Assembly (NCBI GenBank): GCA_013397935.1
Contig: VZRN01001307.1
Location: 178,005-242,004 of the forward strand
DNA from: Dasyornis broadbenti
Taxonomy: Eukaryota > Chordata > Aves > Passeriformes > Dasyornithidae
Direction of reading: 5' to 3'
Length of the DNA: 64,000 bases
Made by a program: the position numbers and the translations under genes. Positions 31,798-41,860 of the stretch are shown here, one piece after another. Numbering within the stretch: position 1 is the first letter of the stretch; the number at the start of each line of letters is the position of its first letter. A model generated the notes under the pieces. The model saw nothing but the letters and a program-made list of their open reading frames with translations. It did no database searches and was not told the DNA's origin.

Positions 31798-34410
31798 GGA
31801 TCCTGACAGGATCTTAACAGCTCTGCCAGAATCTGCCCCTCGTCCTGCTGCCATCAACAGGGGCAGGTTTTTGAGATAGAGGCAAAATACCAGATAAAGG
31901 CAGAGTTAAATGTGCTGGAGCAGAGGTGGAGGTGACGCAGACTCGAGCAGACAGGGCTAAAGCATCCCTTGGATCCTGCCCGAAGAGCTGGTGCCTCACC
32001 AGGGCAGGAGATGGGGACTGTGGAAGGGACACACTGTGTCTCTCTGTATCTCCGTATTGACATCTCTGTATGCCTGTAGGTAGATGCAGCACAGCCCCCA
32101 GCCAGGCACCAAGCTCATGGGCACAGAGGCTTTCCTGGCTGGCTGCTCAGCAGCTTCCACAAGCACAGCAGGTCCCTCTAATCTGGATTATTTCTGCCTG
32201 CAGGAATCAAGCTGCCACAAAACGAGCTTTGCCCTCGTGAAGCCCACGAAGGAAGAGCAGCTGCCGCCCCACATAATCCCCGCCGCGCCGCCATGAACTG
32301 ATGCCCCCCCCGACCCCGGAGCCGACGTGGGAATGTCTCTCCTGGTTCCATTTCCAGGCGTCACTGCTAAATAAAGCAACAACCAGGCAAATTACCCCGG
32401 TTCTCCGCGGGGTCCCCCCTTTTGTGGCCGTGGCACAAGAGAGCAACGTGCTTATCCGCACCTGACTGGCATTACCAGTGCCGGGAAACAAGGGTCTCCA
32501 TCGTGCTGCTCGTACATATTTAAAGTGATTTAATGGTTGTCATTCATTATTAACCACGGTTATTAGAAGGATAGCTAGGAACACATGGAGAACGGGATCT
32601 TTGCCTGGCTAGACACTGCACAGACACTGAGCAGAATAAAAAAGATCTCTTCTAGGAAAGGCCCTGCTCCGATAAAACAGCAGCACGTGCGGGAAATATT
32701 TGGATTTTGGGGGCAGGGTGAAAAGAAAGAGATGCACATATTTCATAAAAGCTTTTCCAGTTTTTAATCCTGGTGCATTTCATGGCTGCGTTGTCCCAGC
32801 AGGACTTGCTGCCCTCTACTTACCCACGCTGAGGTGGCCTGGGAGCCCCTGTGAGGGGCACAAGCTTCACTGAACAGGATGAAATAAAAAAGATCCTCCC
32901 TCCCTCCGTGCATCACCCTCCAAAAGACTCCTGGCAGGGATAAATCCAGTCAATTCACAAGGCAGTAGGGAAAAAAACCACACATTTGCAAAGCGCTGTC
33001 GATGTTCTGGGCATTAAAGAGACATTTTAATAAGCACCATAATGGAAATTTATGTCAGGGTCCACAAAATAATACAGATGGTGGTTTATGCAGCCCTTGT
33101 ATTTAAAACAAAGTAAATTATATGATCCTAAAACAATAGAAGAAATTGTAAAGCACACAAAGAAATTGAACATATCCAGCTCCTTCTCCAGCGGCACGGG
33201 CAGGACCCAGCATCCCACACTGCAGGATGCTGCCCCTTACAAATCATTTTGTTGCCTTCACTCATTCCTAATTAAAATAAAAAGAAGGTCCCAAGGCTTG
33301 GATACCAGCAAAGACCCTCTCCATGTGTGTACAGGGAAGAGATGGATGACAGCGAGGAGCGTTGGATGAGCGGGGGGATGGAGGGGAGAGAAAATAGGAA
33401 ATGGGAGGGAGGGAAGCAAAGAAACTATCGTAACAGGGTTTTTTGAGAGCGCAGCTTTAATCTTGTCAGGAATGATGGGGATTTGGTAAAGCTGAGATGC
33501 ACACCAGGAATCCTGGAGGCACAGCCAGAACTGAACACGGGTGCCTTGTCCTGCCGTCCGTGCCTGTGCCAAGAGCACGAGGGGCTCCCAGCTCTCCAAC
33601 CCTTTCCCTGCTCTGGAAGGGCTGAGGGACTTGGGCATGGACTGAGGAACAAACCCCAGTGGATGCACTGCACTTCCCTGCTGCCTGATTTCCTCTTGGG
33701 GAAATATCTATCCTCAATTTTTCACAACTGTGGAGGAAAATTGGAGAAAAATCCCAAAGCTCAGCCACTGCTCATTTTTAAGCCCTTGGAGGTTTTGCTT
33801 GGCCTTGGCAGTGGCAGAAGGTGCCTGGGCTGGGTGTTCAGTACAGTTTGTTTTCAGCCCATAAAAGCATTTACCAGGTGGATTTTCTTCCATTTCCACC
33901 GAACCCTGCACACCGAGGCTGAAAGCTCTGCTAAGAGGAGCTGTCAGGGCACATTATCCAGAGGGGCTGATGCCTCTGGAGAAAGGAAAGCTGGAACTGT
34001 GAGAACGAGGAGAGGTGACCCACGGACGAGATGTGCATTAGGGGGGAGAAGGACACGATCAGGAAAGGCACAATCAAGAATTTTAAAATCCATTTGCTGC
34101 TTGGTTTTGGATGGACTGAGAGCTCCTGGGCTCTTTACCCATCCTGCTGTCACCATCCACTGAATGAGTCTTTCCAATGGGATTGTTATATCAATGGCAA
34201 AGGGCTAAGGTGGTCCTGTAGCACAAGTCCTCCAAATTCTCCTGAGCCTCAGGCCGGGCTGGGATGGATTCCTCTTGGAGATGCTCTCTGTCGATCCCTG
34301 ATGGGGCTGAGGATGTCTGTACCCACCACACTCAGCTCTGCATTTTGGTCACATTAATTTGAATAAATTGAAATTTGGTCCAAGTGGCAACACAGCAACA
34401 TTTTCCAAAA
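31798..34410. other. Non-coding stretch with AT-rich candidate elements
   Basis: Two AT-rich, CNE-like blocks stand out: about 32515-32580 (AAAGTGATTTAATGG, CATTATTAACCACGGTTATT) and about 33005-33180 (ACATTTTAATAAGCACCATA, AATTTATGTCAGGG, GTAAATTATATGATCC). The frame at plus 33088-33369 over the second block looks protein-like at its start but has no recognisable family. No transposon identified. Confidence 0.4.
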
Positions 34411-34545
34411 CTCCAAGCCAGGCTGGACATGCCCTGGGCAATCTCATCTAGCAGGTGGATCCCTGCCCACGGCAGCGGGGATGGAGCGAGGTGATCCACA
34501 AGGTCCCTTCCAACCCAAACCATCCCAGGATTCTGTGAAGATTCC
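34411..34545 (+). mobile_element. CR1 LINE 3' fragment, short
   Basis: Reads CTCCAAGCCAGGCTGGACAT, a diverged middle, then CCCTGCCCACGGCAGCGGGG and AAGGTCCCTTCCAACCCAAA, ending ATCCCAGGATTCTGTGA. Plus orientation, about 135 bp. The middle section is shorter or more diverged than in the neighbouring copy at 35463. Confidence 0.85.
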
Positions 34546-35462
34546 CAGTGCATCCTTTGTGGATTCCATCACCAGCTGGGCTCAGGAAAGCAGCAAAGCA
34601 GAGCTGGTGTTGCACCTTGTGTGCTGCAGGACAACACCCCCAGCTACCTGCCCTGAGGCCACACTCCAACACCCCACACAAGAACGGGGGGGACACAAAA
34701 CTGGTCAGCCCAAAGCAGGGTGGTTGTCACAAGCGCGTGCCCAGGCAGGGGCACAGCGAGAAGCACTAAACCACCACTTTTGGGGATGTTTGTTCCAAAC
34801 CCCCGCGGCTGAAAAACCAGCCTGTGGCTTTAAACAGATTTCAGAGCTCTTTTGCATTTGTTTTTTTTTTTTTTTTTTCCAATTCTTACAAGCCTAATGT
34901 AATCACGGAGAGTCTCATTCCCTATGTTAAGTGCCCAATCGCTGCAGACGGAGCGAAGGCATGAGACAGAAGCAGCCAGGAGGGAGCACGGCAGCTTGTC
35001 GGGGGAAAAGAAGTTAGCAGAGCGCTTGGCTGGGGGAGGAGGAGAGCAGCAGAGGTGTCTCCAGGGCTCAGCTCAATCCTGCAGGTCACCGTGTCCTCCC
35101 CCCTGAGGCTCCTGCCATCCCTTGCTTGTTTTACACCAGTGCAAGGATCAGCAGCAGTTGGAAGTTTGGGTTTTTAACGCCTGCAGTCTTGGCTTGCCCC
35201 CGGCAGAGTTCAGAGGAGCTCTGAAAACCTTCTCCAAAGGCACTGAAGGGCTCCCTAACTGCAGAAGGAGCAGGGAGAGGCTCGGGGCAGGGGTAAGGAA
35301 GCTGGTTTGGGCACCAGAAGAGATGAGAATGGCAGGACTGAGCCCTGTCCTGGCTAATTAACCCCTGCAATCAATAGGGTGTGGTGATTTAATGAGGGTA
35401 CCCCATAAAAGACAAGCAGGGCACAAATGCCAAGACTGGTCAGTGAGCAAACCAATCCTTCT
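34546..35462. other. Non-coding stretch with poly-T
   Basis: A T run lies at about 34861-34878. No exon or repeat body recognised. Confidence 0.42.
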
Positions 35463-35628
35463 TGGCAAAGCTGTGGCTGCCCCTGGATCTCTGGAAGCGT
35501 CCAAGGTCGGGTTGGATGGGGCTTGGAGCACCCCGGATAGTGGGAAGTGCCCCTGCCCATGGCAGGGGGTGGGACTGGACCTCAAGGTCCCTTCTTGACG
35601 GACACAAACCATTCTGGGATTCTATGAA
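35463..35628 (+). mobile_element. CR1 LINE 3' fragment
   Basis: Plus orientation: AAAGCTGTGGCTGCCCCTGG, AGCGTCCAAGGTCGGGTTGG, CCTGCCCATGGCAGGGGGTG and CTCAAGGTCCCTTC, ending CATTCTGGGATTCTATGA. The usual CCAACC before the tail is replaced by a short TTGACGGACAC segment, a small local rearrangement. Confidence 0.91.
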
Positions 35629-36000
35629 ACACCACCCAAAGGAGCCGTTTACCCTCTGCTTCTCCATCCACCCACCCATTCCCCCCTCATTCCCTCCTTC
35701 CATCCATCCACGCCGCAGGACTTCCCCAGAGGCAGCCAGGACTGGAAAATGTCTTTGACAAGAAGCAAGGTGATATTATCGGCATTACCAAGCGATCAGA
35801 ACCACTGGGCTGTCTTTGCCATAATCCATTTATTTTCCTACTTTTAGAGCTTTTGATCTCTTCGACCTATCGGGTCTGTATGGATCGGTACCAACCCGAG
35901 CAGGCACAGAGCTCGGAGGCAAACCACACACCAGGATGAATTTCTACACCACACTGCAAACGAGGGTGAAGATAAACAGCTCTGAGGAGCTTGATTGGGG
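35629..36000. other. Non-coding stretch with pyrimidine-rich run
   Basis: Positions 35661-35715 are a C/T-rich CCAT-type simple repeat. The remainder grades into the AT-rich block beginning near 36000. No exon recognised. Confidence 0.45.
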
Positions 36001-36660
36001 GAGATAATAAATTAGAGCTCGCAGGCAAGGCAGTATTGAAACCTCAGAGTCTAAAGAGCGTCAGTGGTGATGATCCAACAAAGGAGTATTCATCTCCTCC
36101 GTGCTGGAGCTGGCTGAGCATCCTTCACAGTGAAATCCCCCAGACCTGAGCAGCAGGGACAGCATTACCCTGACAATGTAAACACATTAAGAAAGCAAAG
36201 AGTTACAAGCTCAGATGCCGAGTGGCGCAATCACGTCCGAGCTATTTAGCAAATAACGTGGAAAGAAGACATGATGGATAAAGACGAAATTAATGACTGA
36301 ACTGGTGCTCAGTGATTATCAAGAAACTAGTGATGAGGACCTGATTACATTCACAATGGATAATAAAGGCTTGCCCCAATCAGTAATATATATACTCAGG
36401 GCTTCAAAAGGACTCATTTCCAACGCGGGGGAAAATTATGGGAGAAATTGGCTGGAAGGAAAAATGTCAACAGAGAAATGTGGGCTCGTAACACAAAACT
36501 TATTAGAGAGCCAAAAAGTCAGGGCTCCACAATCCAAAAAAGACAATTTTGGCTAAAAGCCCTATTCTTATTGCTAAAGCAGCAATCAAGCATAACACAA
36601 AAATAAAAGAGGAATAGACAGCAATCAATGTACATTAGGAGTTATGAAGTGCATTGATAA
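36001..36660. promoter_or_regulatory. Candidate regulatory (CNE-like) block, 650 bp
   Basis: A long AT-rich, non-repetitive block. It has AGCTATTTAGCAAATAACG near 36240, GACGAAATTAATGACTG near 36283, TGATTACATTCACAATGG near 36343, CAGCAATCAAGC near 36581 and CAGCAATCAATGTACATTAG near 36620. Composition and lack of simple repeats make it a good conserved-element candidate. A small ATG-initiated frame (36293-36556) lies inside. Neither conservation nor coding potential can be tested here. Confidence 0.35.
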
Positions 36661-39180
36661 GGAGAGCTAGAAACACCACGGGGGAGGCAATTGCTGCCTG
36701 CCAGGAGCACGGAGGGGATTGAACAGCACTACCCCAGCCCAGCCCAAGGCAGATGGGCTCTTGCAGCAAAAAGGCGTCAGCAGGAGTAAATCACCCCAGA
36801 GGCTGCTGGAGACCCTCTGCGAACCCAGCCACGCCGTTCTCCCCTCTGCAGCTCCGTTTCCAGCTGGGAATGGGCACAAGGACAGCTCCTGTCCCCACTC
36901 CTGGTGTGACCTTCGTGCAAAGCCACCGGAGCACCCACGAGCACAGCGCCCTTGTCAGCAGGGATAGAGCCAGATCCCCACCCCACCAGGGAATTCACAG
37001 CCAGCCCCAGCAGTCTGAACACAAATCTCCCCACTCTGATTCCTATTTTGACCCAGAACTCTTCCTCCCGTTATCAATTCCAGCCTTTTCCTGTGCAAGG
37101 GGTGAATTTGTCACCAACCAGCACCAGGGTACGAATCATTTTGGCTGATATGGACACCACAGCGCTAATATTGGGAAAGGAGCAGCTTCCCAGCACTTTT
37201 TGTCTTAGGAACCCCAATCTCAGCTAAGATTTAGCCCAGGTAATTACATCCAATCTCCCCAGATGCTCAAGCAGAGGAAGACACCCTCCTCCTAACCCGT
37301 CCCTGAGCGGCTGAGCTGGAAAAGCTGCGCACTGACAAACAGATGTGCCAAGCCTGGATATTATTGTAATGTCGTTCAAACAATTTGTATCCCCAGAACG
37401 GTGGTAAAGAGATATTATATTGCAAATAAATTAAAGCATTTGTCCATAAAGCCAATAACAGAGGGAGAGAAAGGAGTACAGACACTGGAGCAGAGAGGTT
37501 TTAAATAAGATTAAAGAAAGATGGAAAGTCAACAGGAAGAGAAGAAAACCTAAAAAAAAATTAAAAATAAAAATGAAGCAGTGGCAAGGATGCGCTTTCT
37601 GGGATTTGTGTTTATGGCTCGGACAAAAGGTCAGCCCATTTGCACCAGTCTCATGAAAAACTCTGAGATGAGAGGTTAAACCCTCACAAACACCTGAAGA
37701 AACAATAACGGCGGAAAATAGAAAAGCAGGAGAGGTGAGGAGCGAGGGGAGCTGCTCCGGGCGCTCTCCTGCCTGGCTGAGCCACGCTACTCCCGCCTCT
37801 GCCGGAACACGAGGCACAGGTAGATTGAGCACTCACACGACTGCTGCTGTTTGCTCCAGAGTCCCTGGGATGGCTTAAAAAACATTTTTATTAAGCCAGA
37901 TGGAGAGAGGGGGAAGGGGAAGGGGAGGAGGGGAGGGAGATACATCTATGTGCCAGGTGCCAACAAGGGGGAAGGCAGAGAAAAAGAGAAATCAAGCGTG
38001 GAAAATAAGAGAAAATGTAGTCAGAGATATAAAGCCTGTCAAATTGGCTGCAAACAGTAACAAAAGCAAAGGAGAGATAGTTTTCTCTTTAACAAATGCT
38101 TTGATCAGCTGTAGTTGATATAATTACTATATAAAGCTACAGCAAGACAGAAATAAGACACATTTATCTTCACAGAGCAAAGAGAACCTTTCTGATCGCT
38201 CCCTTTCTTTGCAAAGCTGTGACAAGCAGATTCCAGGCTGGAAGGTCACCCAGCTGAGATTTGGCCGGTTCCTTTCCGAGGGGATATGGGACCTGAGCCT
38301 GGTCCCTTGGGCTTGGCTTTGCTCGTCCGAGTCCTGGGAGCCGGCACAGCTCCCGCAGGTCACGCCAAGCAATGGCCTCGCACCGTGGGCAGTGCCCTGG
38401 GCATGGAGCCGGGGAAAAGGGGAGGTCACAGCCTTGGAGAAGGCCGTGGATAGGGAGTTTTCCTCCCTGCGGTGAGGACTGGCTCAGGGGAAGGGTAGAA
38501 AAGCAGATGCCCACGGGAAAGAGAGGCAGAGAAGGGCTCGGGGAGAGCAGCACAGCGCACACCCAACAACCAAAACCCGCCCTCAGCATTCCCAGCCCAG
38601 TGCAGAGAGCAGGAAACAGCCAAGGAAATCTCCATTGCAAACCCAGACACTCCGCTTGCTGCTGTAACCATTCCACAACACCTGCTTCACCTCCTTCCTC
38701 CCTTCACCACATCCCTCTTGCCATCACAGCCGCAGGCCAGGTTGGACTGCCAGAACCAAGAAACATTCCCCTGCCCCAGAAGTGAGGGAACTCATCCCAA
38801 GCATTCCCATTTTCAGGTCACACCACACAGACAGAGGTCTGGTTCTGCAGTTTCCAAACATCACATTTGAATTTCAACCACTCTTATTTATTTCAGTCTA
38901 GCCAGGTGACGTTAAAAATAAACGCCACAACAAGCTATTTCTGTGAAATATTTCCCTCTTGACAAACTGACATTGCTCACTAGAAATATAACGTAGCCCA
39001 AAAACGCTGCCAAACCTCTCTGATCACAACCACTGCCGTGCACAGGGGGCTGTCCCTGCCTCGGTGACAGCCAGTCGAGCGTCTCCTCGTGCACAAAAAG
39101 CAGGGACAGCCCCGTAGGGCCACTGGGGGTTCAGTGGGACGTGAATCACCATGGAACGACCGGAGAGTTTGGGCTGGAAA
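36661..39180. other. Non-coding stretch with AT-rich candidate elements
   Basis: Notable sub-blocks are about 37340-37445 (GGATATTATTGTAATGTCG, GAGATATTATATTGCAAATA), a purine-rich run at 37902-37941, and about 38070-38170 (CTTTGATCAGCTGTAGTTGA, TATAATTACTATATAAAGC). The first and third look regulatory. No exon or CR1 recognised. Confidence 0.4.
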
Positions 39181-39480
39181 GGAGCGGAAGGGCCACGGGG
39201 CAGCGTTTGGTGGGAGCAGGGAAGGTTGGGAGCAGGGATGGCGCGTGCGTGCGCGTAATGCAGGATGAGTGATGCAGCAGAAACGCGCGCCCAGGGGAGG
39301 CCAGTGCGGCACAGGGCTCAGCAGGACGCACCGTGTCCTGCGACAGGACAGCCCAAAGGTGCCTGTGAGGACAGCAGAGCACGCAGGGCATCGGGGATGG
39401 TGCCCACACCACGGACAAACACACGGAGCACACGCGTGTCCGTGCACACGGGAAGGGGGAGCGGGGCTCCTCTCCCGTGT
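39181..39480. promoter_or_regulatory. CpG-rich block
   Basis: About 25 CpGs in 300 bp by hand count, in G-rich sequence. It includes a GCGCGTGCGTGCGCG alternating run at 39241-39255 (possible Z-DNA) and AAACGCGCGCCC near 39281. CpG observed/expected is roughly 0.9, which is island-like. It ends immediately before the TTTTATG site cluster at 39490, so it could be the GC-rich part of a regulatory element or an unannotated promoter. Confidence 0.4.
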
Positions 39481-39489
39481 TCCATGCAA

Positions 39490-39785
39490 ACCCCTGATTT
39501 ATTTAGACTGGAACAATTTGTCGTCGGCTGTAATTTTAACTACCTCCGTGCTGAGGAGCCAATCAGGGCTTGTGCTCATCGAGGCTTTTATGAGTTCCCA
39601 TAAAAGCAGCAAAATGAAAACTCAGGGGCCCTTAAAATATACTCCGCGGGTTTGTGCAGTGCAATTGGAGGCTTTTATGACTCCTGTCAGGGCTTTTATG
39701 ACCCTGTAAAACTGTGCAGCGGCCCAGCCTGCGATGAAAAGTGACCTCAGATGTCTTAAAAGCCTAAATGGTCCTGTACATTTAC
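39490..39785. promoter_or_regulatory. Cluster of TTTTATG (CDX/posterior-HOX-like) sites
   Basis: GGCTTTTATGA occurs at 39583-39593 and 39670-39680, and GGCTTTTATGAC near 39691-39702. A reverse copy, CATAAAAGC, at 39599-39607 forms a perfect 9-bp inverted repeat with 39584-39592 across a 6-bp loop. Related words include TGATTTATTTAGAC near 39497 and CTTAAAAGCCTAAATGG near 39755. TTTATG/TTTTATG is the known core for CDX and posterior HOX proteins. Enhancer function is inferred. Confidence 0.42.
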
Positions 39786-40671
39786 AAGATCTGCTGGCTG
39801 AACCCAGGGAAGCCCGGGGGGACGTCACCCTGGCTCAGCTCTGAGGACACAGAACGAGGGGCAGCACCAGGGCCTCATCATCTCCCTTAAAAAGACAAAC
39901 CCCATATTTTTCCTAGAATACAGGGGGGAAATGAGCAGTTTCCCTCCTGTCAGGCCAGGGCACAGCCATGGGAGATGTTCTGCCAAGCTGTGAGCTCCCT
40001 GGCTCCACGTAACGTGATTTGCAAGCAGCAGCGATGCAATCCGAGCGGAGCTCTGGAATAAGTGAGTTTGATGGCATCACACTCTCTCATTTCCCAACAC
40101 AAACACCACTTGATTTAGCAGAAGCAGCAGGGTTTTGATTCCCCCTCCCTTCAGTGAAGCCAAGACTGGAAGATTAGGGATGCGGCAGGGAGGCAGAAAG
40201 AAAACCCATCAGGCAGGCAGTGACAAAGAAGCATTAATAAACTGCACGAGGTAGCAAATGCCACGCAGAAACAGGGGAAAGAAGGGCAAAAGGATAATAC
40301 AAGATCCAGGGATGTGGCCAGAGCTTGCAGGATGCTCGGGATTGGTGCTGGGAGCCAGGGCAGAAGCACACTGGGTCACTAAGCCACAGAATGACAGTAA
40401 ATGATGCAAATGAAACCAGTAGCACATCGCAGAGGGCATTAGCAAAACACATGCCTGATTCCATGAAAAAATAAGCCATCTCCCCATGCTCTCCTGAGCA
40501 GGAAAATACGCCACAGTCTTTTAAAACAAGAAGAGTTGCTTCATGCATGAGAAAAATGTGAGTATATCAGCACAGGAAAACATTCAGTCTCCTCCAGGCC
40601 ACATCTAAATATCTGTTTTATTGCACTGAGAAGGCGAGCGAGGAATCCCATCCCTGGCTGGGTCACACATT
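39786..40671. other. Non-coding stretch, no gene seen
   Basis: No repeat, exon or strong motif cluster recognised. Confidence 0.45.
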
Positions 40672-40880
40672 CAGCCCCATCCAACCTGGCCTTGGGCACT
40701 TCAAGGGATGGAGCAGCCACGGCTGCTCTGGGCACCCTGTGCCAGGGCCTCACCACCCTCCCAGGGAAGGTTTTGTTCCCAATATCCCATCTAACCCTGC
40801 CCTCTGGCAGCTGGAGCCCATTCCCCCTTGTCCTGTCCCTCCACACCCTTGTAAGCAGCTTCACCCTGTATCAGTTCCCC
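40672..40880 (-). mobile_element. CR1 LINE fragment lacking its 3' end
   Basis: The plus strand starts at CAGCCCCATCCAACCTGGCC and continues TTGGGCACTTCAAGGGATGG, GCTGCTCTGGGCACCCTGTG, CCAATATCCCATCTAACCCT and CCTTGTCCTGTCCCTCCACA. The sense strand is minus. Unlike the other copies, the conserved 3' block and octamer tail expected at the low-coordinate side are absent, so a later deletion or rearrangement removed the 3' terminus near 40670. Confidence 0.88.
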
Positions 40881-41367
40881 TCTGGGTGATGGTGGGACAG
40901 CCGAGCTAACCACTTCACTCCCAAAACTCTCGTTTTTTAATACAACCCAAGCTCAGATGGCAGAAACCAGGTCCTGATTAACATCACAATCCCAACTTCC
41001 GATGGATATTTTACGCTGTCTCCACCTCCCCCATCCCTTAAGCAGCCTTTCAGCTTCAGCACGGTGCAGGAAGATGCAGGGAGGCACGAATTCCACAAAA
41101 CAAGGGTCAAAACGAAGATGCCAACAGACCGGTAACATGCCAGACTTGCCAAAATTCTGCAATCCGTCTGGAAGTGTTCCTAAGCAACTTTGCACACCCA
41201 GCAAAGCACAAATCCCACGGCAGAGCCGGTGTTGAGTGCGCAGGTTATTGGCAATTAACATTCAGGGCAAACACATGCAAAATCAGGGGAAAGTGCAAAA
41301 AAAGAAACTGTCTTTATTTTCTTTTCCATCTCCCCTCTTCCCCCTCCTTTTTTTTTTTTTNCCTCTT

Positions 41368-41399
<32 letters not shown>

Positions 41400-41579
41400 T
41401 TAGGAACAGAGCATGGATGTGGAAAATAGCCTATTGAGCCCACTTCCCCGCCTCAGAGGAGCTGCAAATGTGATCCTTTGCTAGCTCAGACAAAATCTGC
41501 CATGCTACATTAGGCTTGATAGCAAATTTGCTACTTGCAAGCTTTTATCAAAACTGTATATCTTAAAAATCTTAATAAC
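40881..41579. other. Non-coding stretch with poly-T and one-base gap
   Basis: Contains T runs at about 41349-41360 and 41378-41401 around an N at 41361. An AT-rich segment at 41500-41580 (TACATTAGGCTTGATAGCAA, TATATCTTAAAAATCTTAAT) leads directly into the CpG block. Confidence 0.45.
41361..41361. other. Single-N assembly join in poly-T
   Basis: Sequence before the N reads CCTCTTCCCCCTCC then T(n). After the N it reads CCTCTTCCCCCCCC then T(n). The repeated word on both sides suggests two overlapping contig ends placed next to each other, as at 5798. Confidence 0.75.
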
Positions 41580-41580
41580 A

Positions 41581-41840
41581 CCGAGCTTTCGGTTGGCCTT
41601 CCCGGCTGCCTCCTTCCACCCCTCCGCATCCTCTCCCCGCCGGGCGCGCGGGGCTCTGCTCGGAACCAATTCCCGATTTGGAGCTCAGCGTTTTCAGCCG
41701 CGGAAAAAAAAATCGCGGAGAGCGCTGGGGTGGGGGAAGAAATCAGCCAGATCTCCACGGCGGGAAGCTATTCTGGTGTGGAGACGCCCGAACGAGGCCG
41801 GAACGCTCCCTCCATCCCGCTCGTGACCTATTTCGAGGAC
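41581..41840. promoter_or_regulatory. Small CpG island
   Basis: About 27 CpGs in 260 bp by hand count, with GC content clearly above the flanks and CpG observed/expected near or above 1. Dense stretches are CCCGCCGGGCGCGCGGGG at 41637-41654 and GACGCCCGAACGAGGCCGGA at 41783-41802. In birds such islands usually mark promoters. No adjoining exon could be supported on either strand. The frame at plus 41535-41858 has no recognisable domain. Confidence 0.5.
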
Positions 41841-41860
41841 TTACAAGTTCATTTCTGAAT

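Noticed and set aside
33088..33369. Protein-like frame in an AT-rich block
   Set aside because: Only the first third looks protein-like. The rest is chance-like and there is no family match, so chance in AT-rich DNA is the simpler reading.
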